The notes below the pieces were generated by a model. That model searched no databases, was not told the DNA's origin, and saw nothing but the letters and a program-made list of their open reading frames with translations. A stretch of DNA of 5,996 nt from Altererythrobacter sp. (lineage in GTDB: Bacteria > Pseudomonadota > Alphaproteobacteria > Sphingomonadales > Sphingomonadaceae), in NCBI GenBank assembly GCA_023299945.1, contig JALZVZ010000124.1:1-5996 (forward strand), read 5' to 3'. Positions 1-5,996 of the stretch are shown piece by piece. The number at the start of each line of letters is the position of its first letter. The first letter of the stretch is position 1. Position numbers and translations under genes: made by a program.

Positions 1-62
1 GCAATAAAGGCGCGCACTTCATCGCGGAACGCCAGCTCTTCTGCACTAAAATCCAAATTCAT
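1..62 (-). CDS. Acyl-CoA dehydrogenase, N-terminal fragment (runs off the left edge)
   Basis: Only about 20 codons are visible. They read MNLDFSAEELAFRDEVRAF, the typical opening of acyl-CoA dehydrogenases, in which a short 'DFS.EE..FRDEVR.F' helix begins the N-terminal alpha domain. The family oxidises acyl-CoA to 2-enoyl-CoA with FAD, in beta-oxidation or amino-acid and isoprenoid breakdown; the substrate cannot be told from this fragment. Two in-frame ATGs exist, at 68 and at 62. The AGAGG on the minus strand lies 2 nt before the first and 8 nt before the second, so the second is the better start. The gene is divergent from the FAD oxidase at 365. Its place near fadH fits a fatty-acid catabolism neighbourhood, but the two are not in one operon. 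The family call is fairly secure for such a short piece; the exact subfamily is open. Confidence 0.72.
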   Translation of the reverse strand, partial: MNLDFSAEELAFRDEVRAFI

Positions 63-144
63 TGCCATGACCTCTTTTGATGCGCATGTTTTGACGCGCT
101 TTTGCGACCCTACAGCACCGCTGCCGAGCAAAAAAGGGGTGACG

Positions 145-152
145 TTACGTAA
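145..152. promoter_or_regulatory. TTACGTAA palindrome, candidate operator for the acyl-CoA dehydrogenase gene
   Basis: A perfect 8-bp palindrome sits in the context GACGTTACGTAAGC, where ACGT occurs twice, 5 bp apart. It lies about 80 bp upstream of the dehydrogenase start. ACGT-centred palindromes are used by some regulators of acyl-CoA and branched-chain catabolism in proteobacteria (LiuR-type sites), but this one does not fit a full two-arm site that I can recall. Chance occurrence is quite possible. Confidence 0.25.
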
Positions 153-210
153 GCTGAGTTTTTGACTAGTTTTTGCCTGCAGTGGCCTCAAAATTGACCC
201 ATGTTTCAGC

Positions 211-260
211 GCCTTGCCTCAGTTGGCCTTTTCTGGCCTCGTTTGGCCTCCTTTGGCCTC
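211..260. repeat. Five-unit tandem repeat with 10-bp period (TTGGCCTC core)
   Basis: Five consecutive 10-bp units read GCCTTGCCTC, AGTTGGCCTT, TTCTGGCCTC, GTTTGGCCTC and CTTTGGCCTC. The last seven bases of each unit are nearly constant (TGGCCTC), and the first three vary. An isolated further TGGCCTC stands at 183-189, out of phase with the array. The array lies about 105-155 bp upstream of the FAD oxidase ATG. A period of 10 bp is not a multiple of three, which argues against coding origin. It places each core on the same face of the DNA helix, as expected for cooperative protein binding, though simple slippage expansion would also produce it. Confidence 0.75.
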
Positions 261-364
261 GGCATCTCTGCGGTGCATTTTGAGGATTTCTTGCGCTATC
301 TTTTTTGACTTCGCGGCAATTCTCACCAGAGTGCCATCCAAGAGGCAGATGGGGGCTTTTAACA

Positions 365-2062
365 ATGACAAAGGATATAATCACGATTGGCGAGGATGGA
401 CTGTATCATCCAACAAATGAGGCAGATGTCATCGCGCTGGTGCAACATGCCCGCGCATCGGGCAAGCAAATCCGCTGCCGCGGGGCAACGCATTCGGTCG
501 CATGGAGCATTTACACCGATCCGGTGGGCGATACCCCGCCCAATCGCACGCTCCAGCAGCATCCACCGGCAAGCGACCAGATCAATATGGCATTCGATAA
601 AATGCGGAGCCTTGATTGGGTGGATGAGGCCGCCGGTATTGTCGCGGCTGAGCCCGGCATTAATCTTGGCTGGGATCCGCAAGACCCCTTTGGCGCCTCC
701 ACATTAGAGAACAGTTTCCTGCATCAGATCTTTAAGAAAGGCTGGGCGGTGAACACGCTTGGCGGGATAACGCATCAAACGCTTGCAGGCTTTACCGCGA
801 CCGGTTCAGCGGGGGGTTCAACGCGCTTTGCATGGGACAATGCCATCGCCTTTCGGATGGTTGATGGCACGGGCAAAGCGGAGTGGATTGAGAAGGGCAG
901 CCCGGAATTTGATGCCGTCTCCACCTCCATGGGACTGATGGGGATCATCACCAAGATGCGGCTGCAACTGGTGCCGATGTATAATATTGAAGGCACGGAG
1001 AAGATGACACCCGTCACCGGCCCCGATGCACCGATGGATTTGTTTGGCGATGGTTCAGCGGCCCAGCCCTCGCTGGCGCAGCATTTGAAAGATAGCCCTT
1101 ACACACGCACCGTCTGGTGGCCGCAAAAGGGGGCTGAGCGAATACAGACTTGGGAGGCAAAACGGGTCCCAACGAAGGGGAACGACCTTTGCCCCTATCA
1201 GCAGTTTACGCCGAACTTCCTAGGGCAAACGATGCAATTGGCGGCCGCGACATTCTTTGTGCTGCTCGGCAATAATAGCGTTAGGTGCATCATGGGTTTG
1301 CTGAGCCATAAAATCAGCCATTATTTCGCCGTGCTTGGCCCCGTCATGAAACGCGGTGGCAGCGGATTTTTTGCGCGATTGCTCGCTTATATTGGTGCGG
1401 TTTTCGTTGGCGCGCTTGTCCTGTTGATCGGGCTGGCGCTGAGCCTATTTAAAGGCAGCGCCCGCGCACTTTTCCCCAAGCTATTGCCCGCCTTCAGCCC
1501 AATGACAAAGCCGGGTCAGGAAACGCATTTCAACGATTATTATTGGCGCAGCCTATGCATGGATAACACCGTCGATGACGTTTATTTGGGCACGGAGTTT
1601 ACCGAAATTTGGGTGCCGATCGGCCATGCCAAACAGGCGATGAACCTCTACCGCGATCTGTTTAATGCACGCGGATCTGAGGCGACAGGGTATTTCTCAA
1701 CCGAGGTTTATGGCGGGCCCAAATCATCGGCTTGGCTAGACCCTGGCTACACCGACGGCAGCGATGAATATAAGGACGGAACCGTCCGCTTTGACCTGTA
1801 TTGGTACCGCGATAACCGCGATGTTCCCAATGCGGATGAAGGCTTTTTTGAGCAATATTGGGATGTCCTCAAAGAGGGCGGCGTCCCCTTTCGTTTGCAT
1901 TGGGGCAAGTTTGTACCGCGCTATGATTTTCCCAAATGGGCGGAGCATTACCGCAGCGCTTTGCCACTCTTTGATGACTTTATGGCTTTGCGTGAAAAGC
2001 GCGATCCTGACGGATTGTTCTTCACGAAATATTGGCGCGAACGCCTGACAGGTGCGGCGTGA
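365..2062 (+). CDS. FAD-linked oxidase, PCMH / D-arabinono-1,4-lactone oxidase type, with hydrophobic insertion
   Basis: This 565-residue protein belongs to the VAO/PCMH flavoprotein family. Residues 1-205 form the FAD-binding domain: HPTNEADVIALVQHAR, then RGATHS at 39-44, where His43 matches the histidine that covalently carries FAD in many members, then NTLGGITHQTLAGFTATGSAGG (130-151) and MGLMGIITKMRLQLVP (189-204). The C-terminal part resembles the ALO domain, with HWGK at 512-515 and a final RDPDGLFFTKYW. Relatives oxidise sugar lactones, alditols or other alcohols and pass electrons to oxygen or a carrier; the substrate here is unknown. Residues about 283-372 are an insertion with two hydrophobic stretches (290-302 and 335-362), the second long enough to cross a membrane. 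There is no signal peptide. The ATG at 365 has GGGGG 9 nt upstream; a TTG at 305 would add 20 residues unlike the family. The GFA gene follows after 79 bp. Confidence 0.88.
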   Translation: MTKDIITIGEDGLYHPTNEADVIALVQHARASGKQIRCRGATHSVAWSIYTDPVGDTPPNRTLQQHPPASDQINMAFDKMRSLDWVDEAAGIVAAEPGINLGWDPQDPFGASTLENSFLHQIFKKGWAVNTLGGITHQTLAGFTATGSAGGSTRFAWDNAIAFRMVDGTGKAEWIEKGSPEFDAVSTSMGLMGIITKMRLQLVPMYNIEGTEKMTPVTGPDAPMDLFGDGSAAQPSLAQHLKDSPYTRTVWWPQKGAERIQTWEAKRVPTKGNDLCPYQQFTPNFLGQTMQLAAATFFVLLGNNSVRCIMGLLSHKISHYFAVLGPVMKRGGSGFFARLLAYIGAVFVGALVLLIGLALSLFKGSARALFPKLLPAFSPMTKPGQETHFNDYYWRSLCMDNTVDDVYLGTEFTEIWVPIGHAKQAMNLYRDLFNARGSEATGYFSTEVYGGPKSSAWLDPGYTDGSDEYKDGTVRFDLYWYRDNRDVPNADEGFFEQYWDVLKEGGVPFRLHWGKFVPRYDFPKWAEHYRSALPLFDDFMALREKRDPDGLFFTKYWRERLTGAA

Positions 2063-2093
2063 TGCTGACAAATGACAGGCAGTGCTGAACGTT

Positions 2094-2108
2094 TTGCCTG
2101 CTAGGCAA
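2094..2108 (+). other. Short perfect hairpin in the oxidase-GFA spacer
   Basis: TTGCCT, a GCT loop, and AGGCAA form a perfect 6-bp stem with a 3-nt loop, 31 bp after the oxidase stop and 33 bp before the GFA start. The T run lies before the stem rather than after it, so it is not a standard intrinsic terminator for the rightward genes. It could set an mRNA end or modulate GFA expression, or be chance. Confidence 0.4.
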
Positions 2109-2141
2109 GCGGCATAAAACACAAAATGGAGTGAGCGGATT

Positions 2142-2570
2142 ATGAGCGATCAAGCATCTGGCCAAGCAACTGGCGGCTGCCTATGTGGCGCGGTGAAATA
2201 TGAATTTCCCAAGGATCAAGTGGTCTCCGCCCATCATTGCCATTGCACCGATTGCCAAAAAAGCACGGGCAGCGGCAAGGCCAGCTTTGTGATTGTGCCC
2301 TCAGCAGCGGTGTCGAGCACAGGCGAGCTCAAATATTACAGCGTCAAAGGAAGCGCGGGCGCCACGGTCAGCCGAGGGTTTTGCCCTGAATGCGGCTCTC
2401 CCATTATGAGCGTGATCCCTGAAATGGGGCCGATCAATATAATTAAAGCAGGCAGTATTGATGACCCTAGCTGGATCAATATCCAATCCAGCTTCTGGTC
2501 AGACACATCCCAGCCATGGTCGCCGGTGGATACGGCCCTGCCGTCAAGCGCGGCCAATCCTGAAAGCTAG
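2142..2570 (+). CDS. GFA (CENP-V/GFA domain) family zinc-binding protein
   Basis: The 142-residue protein has the complete cysteine pattern of the GFA family: Cys13 and Cys15 (GGCLCGAVKY), Cys33, Cys35 and Cys38 (CHCTDC), and Cys81 and Cys84 (FCPECGSPI). In the founding member, the glutathione-dependent formaldehyde-activating protein of Paracoccus, the outer four cysteines hold a structural zinc and the central three the active-site zinc; the spacing here fits. Many family members have no proven formaldehyde role, so a specific reaction should not be assigned. It is a soluble cytoplasmic protein with no signal peptide or membrane segment. GGAG at 2128-2131, 10 nt before the ATG, is an acceptable ribosome site. 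It lies 79 bp after the FAD oxidase on the same strand, so co-transcription is possible; its stop is 5 bp from the converging fadH stop. Confidence 0.9.
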   Translation: MSDQASGQATGGCLCGAVKYEFPKDQVVSAHHCHCTDCQKSTGSGKASFVIVPSAAVSSTGELKYYSVKGSAGATVSRGFCPECGSPIMSVIPEMGPINIIKAGSIDDPSWINIQSSFWSDTSQPWSPVDTALPSSAANPES

Positions 2571-2575
2571 AGGCG

Positions 2576-4619
<2,044 letters not shown>

Positions 4620-4638
4620 CGCTTCTTGGCAGAGTATC

Positions 4639-4644
4639 ATTATA
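4639..4644 (-). promoter_or_regulatory. Candidate -10 box of the fadH promoter
   Basis: On the minus strand the sequence reads a perfect TATAAT, placing transcription start near 4632 and leaving a leader of about 30 nt before the fadH ATG. No TTGACA-like -35 is found 16-18 bp upstream; the corresponding bases read about GCGCTA. A promoter with a strong -10 and poor -35 would need an activator or another sigma factor. Confidence 0.5.
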
Positions 4645-4645
4645 T

Positions 4646-4666
4646 TTTCGCGAAAGGTCTTTAGCG
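4646..4666. promoter_or_regulatory. Inverted repeats overlapping the fadH promoter, candidate operator
   Basis: A perfect 10-bp palindrome TTTCGCGAAA (4646-4655) abuts the -10 box. It overlaps an 18-bp imperfect inverted repeat, CGCGAAAG-GT-CTTTAGCG (4649-4666), with 7 of 8 arm positions paired. Bound protein here would occupy the -35 to -10 spacer, a classic repressor position. The same words recur at 4608-4619 near the start codon. No regulator gene is visible in the window. Confidence 0.45.
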
Positions 4667-4839
4667 CAGCTGATCGTTCAATTGGCAACTAACCTAAGGA
4701 TTAGGCTGACGACGGACAGAAGATGAAAAACTGCAATTCTGGCCTAGAGTCCCCAAGCAAAGCTCTCAGCGCCACGTTGGCTACTTTTGATTGAGCATTG
4801 GTTGGGTTCTTGATCTCAAGCGCGTTTAAGACCCGGTTG

Positions 4840-4878
4840 GCCGTTAGCTGCCAGTCAGCTTTTGATGGGGCTTACGGC
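4840..4878. repeat. Long imperfect hairpin within the intergenic region
   Basis: GCCGTTAGC (4840-4848) pairs with GCTTACGGC (4870-4878) at 8 of 9 positions. A competing nested stem, AGCTG-CCAGT-CAGCT, lies at 4846-4860. There is no T run, so a terminator is unlikely. The left arm also pairs with a distant copy at 4968-4977 (GTTAGCTGCC against GGAAGCTAAC, 9 of 10). This suggests a small decayed repeat element covering roughly 4840-4980. Confidence 0.4.
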
Positions 4879-5077
4879 GCTGAACCTCAATACCCAAGGA
4901 TGAGCAAAGTAGCCCATATCCGCAAACGATCTACTTCAAGACGCTCTTTGATGTCTGCTATTGGGTGGGAAGCTAACAGTTAAAGCAAAGCGAGCAATGC
5001 CTGTGATCAAGTTCAAAAGCCGATTGCCTTGAGCCTCAACCTGATTAACATCAGTGACAAAGAAGTTATGGTGATTT

Positions 5078-5082
5078 GGAGG
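5078..5082 (+). promoter_or_regulatory. Ribosome-binding site deciding the kinase start
   Basis: The perfect GGAGG leaves a single base before ATG 5084, too short for normal initiation, but an ideal 7 nt before the in-frame GTG at 5090. The ATG would be chosen by default in many pipelines. Confidence 0.55.
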
Positions 5083-5089
5083 CATGCGG

Positions 5090-5996
5090 GTGGATTGGGC
5101 GCTGATTACACGAACGGTCGAACATTTCGATACGTTGGAGCCGGACGATTTGGCGGACGAGCTGGAGCGGCTTCACGGCTCTGATCCTGCACTGGCAACG
5201 GCAATAGATCGGCTGCAAGGAGCTCGCAAATCCGCAAGCTCTTTTATGCAAACACGCATGCCGCAGACCGCTTTTGAAAACAGCGACGCGCTAGATCCCC
5301 AGAGCCGTATCGGTATCTGGCAAATAGAAGAACTGCTGGGCGCCGGCGGTATGGGCGAGGTTTACCGTGCAACTCGGGCCGATGGTCTGTTTGAGCAGCA
5401 AGTTGCGCTGAAATTGGCCCGCCAGAGCGAGGATAAATTCGTCCAAAGGTTTGAGGCCGAACGTCAACGTCTAGCCCAACTCGACCACCCCAATATTGCG
5501 CGGATTGTCGATGGCGGAACCGCGCAGAACGGTTCGCCATATATGACGATGGAATATGTCGACGGGCAGCCGATTGATCTGCATTGCCAGCGCAGCCAAT
5601 TGGACCGCGCAGCTCGGCTGAATTTGATTGGCCGGCTGTGTGCCGCTGCCGCCCATGCGCATGGGCGCTTGGTGCTTCACCGCGATATTAAGCACGCAAA
5701 TGTGCTGATCAATTCTGGCGGCGAACTGCGACTGATTGATTTCGGTGTTGCCTCGCTGATCGGCGATGATGATCCCAATGCGGGCATTGGGGCATTGACG
5801 CTGGCTTATGCAGCACCTGAACAATTGCGCGGCGAGCCGGTTAGCGCTGCGACTGATATTTTCGCAATCGGGATGCTCACCCATTTTCTTGAAACGGGCG
5901 CTGTTCCAGAACGTCAAAGCGATGGTTCAGTGGCGATAGATGCAGCCGCAATTGATGACGCGGATCTGGCGGCAATTTTGGCCAAGGCGACCGCCG
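5090..5996 (+). CDS. Serine/threonine protein kinase, PknB-like (N-terminal part, runs off the right edge)
   Basis: About 302 codons are visible and the frame stays open to the window end. After an N-terminal helical leader of about 78 residues comes a Hanks-type kinase domain: glycine loop GAGGMGEVY (84-92), VALK with catalytic Lys108, Glu124 in the alpha-C helix (FEAERQRL), HRDIKHAN (197-204) with Asp199 and Asn204, IDFG (216-219), APE (242-244) and TDIFAIG. It should be catalytically active and phosphorylate protein Ser/Thr. HRDIK is followed by His where Pro is usual. The leader resembles that of kinases associated with ECF sigma factors, which often carry TPR repeats after the kinase domain; that end is outside the window. 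An in-frame stop at 5072 limits the start. GGAGG at 5078-5082 is 1 nt before ATG 5084 but 7 nt before GTG 5090, so the GTG is preferred; ATG 5084 (two more residues) remains possible. Confidence 0.9.
   Translation, partial: MDWALITRTVEHFDTLEPDDLADELERLHGSDPALATAIDRLQGARKSASSFMQTRMPQTAFENSDALDPQSRIGIWQIEELLGAGGMGEVYRATRADGLFEQQVALKLARQSEDKFVQRFEAERQRLAQLDHPNIARIVDGGTAQNGSPYMTMEYVDGQPIDLHCQRSQLDRAARLNLIGRLCAAAAHAHGRLVLHRDIKHANVLINSGGELRLIDFGVASLIGDDDPNAGIGALTLAYAAPEQLRGEPVSAATDIFAIGMLTHFLETGAVPERQSDGSVAIDAAAIDDADLAAILAKATA

Larger units (their letters stand above)
63..364. other. Divergent intergenic region with palindrome and repeat array
   Basis: About 300 bp lie between the start of the leftward acyl-CoA dehydrogenase and the rightward FAD oxidase, so both promoters should be here. 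No convincing paired -35/-10 boxes were found: TTGACT at 162 and TTGACC at 194 lack a good -10 at the right distance. The visible structure is a perfect TTACGTAA at 145-152, an ATGCGCAT at 80-87 near the dehydrogenase ribosome site, and the 10-bp repeat array at 211-260. Short open frames across it show no protein-like sequence. Confidence 0.7.

Noticed and set aside
305..364. Upstream TTG start extending the FAD oxidase by 20 residues
   Set aside because: There is no ribosome site at proper spacing, the added residues do not resemble the family N-terminus, and ATG 365 has GGGGG at a usable distance.
166..384. 72-codon minus-strand frame across the 10-bp repeat array
   Set aside because: It is produced by repeats whose period is not a multiple of three; no domain or ribosome site supports it.
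2094..2108. Intrinsic terminator after the FAD oxidase
   Set aside because: The hairpin is real, but the T run precedes it on the plus strand and no U-tract follows, so it was listed only as a hairpin.
4723..4794. 23-codon frame from ATG (MKNCNSGLES...)
   Set aside because: Too short, no clear ribosome site, no recognisable sequence.
4798..4983. 61-codon plus-strand frame starting at TTG in the intergenic region
   Set aside because: There is no ribosome site, the start is weak and the composition is not protein-like. Its end overlaps the inverted-repeat block and resembles spurious translations of intergenic repeats.
5244..5917. Two minus-strand frames opposite the kinase
   Set aside because: They are shadows of a kinase frame that carries every conserved catalytic motif in the right order.

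Overview
The window looks like chromosomal DNA of an alphaproteobacterium, plausibly a sphingomonad relative. This rests on moderate GC judged by eye, the style of the beta-oxidation proteins and the intergenic sequence; no rRNA or marker gene is present to prove it. I found no mobile-element gene, tRNA, rRNA or CRISPR array. Most of the window is ordinary metabolic genes, and I do not see a clear new multi-gene system.

Layout, left to right. (1) Positions 1-62, minus strand: the first codons of an acyl-CoA dehydrogenase gene that continues outside the window. (2) Positions 63-364: a divergent intergenic region. It holds a perfect TTACGTAA palindrome near the dehydrogenase gene and an array of five 10-bp repeats built on TTGGCCTC upstream of the rightward gene. 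(3) Positions 365-2062, plus strand: an FAD-linked oxidase of the PCMH / D-arabinono-1,4-lactone oxidase type, with an unusual hydrophobic, probably membrane-seeking insertion in mid-protein. (4) Positions 2142-2570, plus strand: a small GFA-family zinc protein, possibly co-transcribed with the oxidase. (5) Positions 2576-4600, minus strand: a full-length FadH-type 2,4-dienoyl-CoA reductase, converging on the GFA gene with only 5 bp between the stop codons. (6) Positions 4601-5089: about 490 bp without a credible gene. It carries a consensus -10 box for fadH overlapped by inverted-repeat words, then a block of imperfect inverted repeats that looks like a decayed intergenic repeat. (7) From 5090 to the window end, plus strand: the N-terminal part of a PknB-like serine/threonine kinase with all catalytic motifs visible in this part.

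Functionally, the dehydrogenase and FadH both belong to fatty acyl-CoA breakdown, FadH handling unsaturated chains. The oxidase and GFA protein form a possible small redox cassette with unknown substrate. The kinase is probably an independent signalling gene whose C-terminal sensor or repeat region lies beyond the window. The observations most worth checking are the 10-bp phased repeat array, the membrane insertion in the oxidase, and the operator-like repeats over the fadH promoter.
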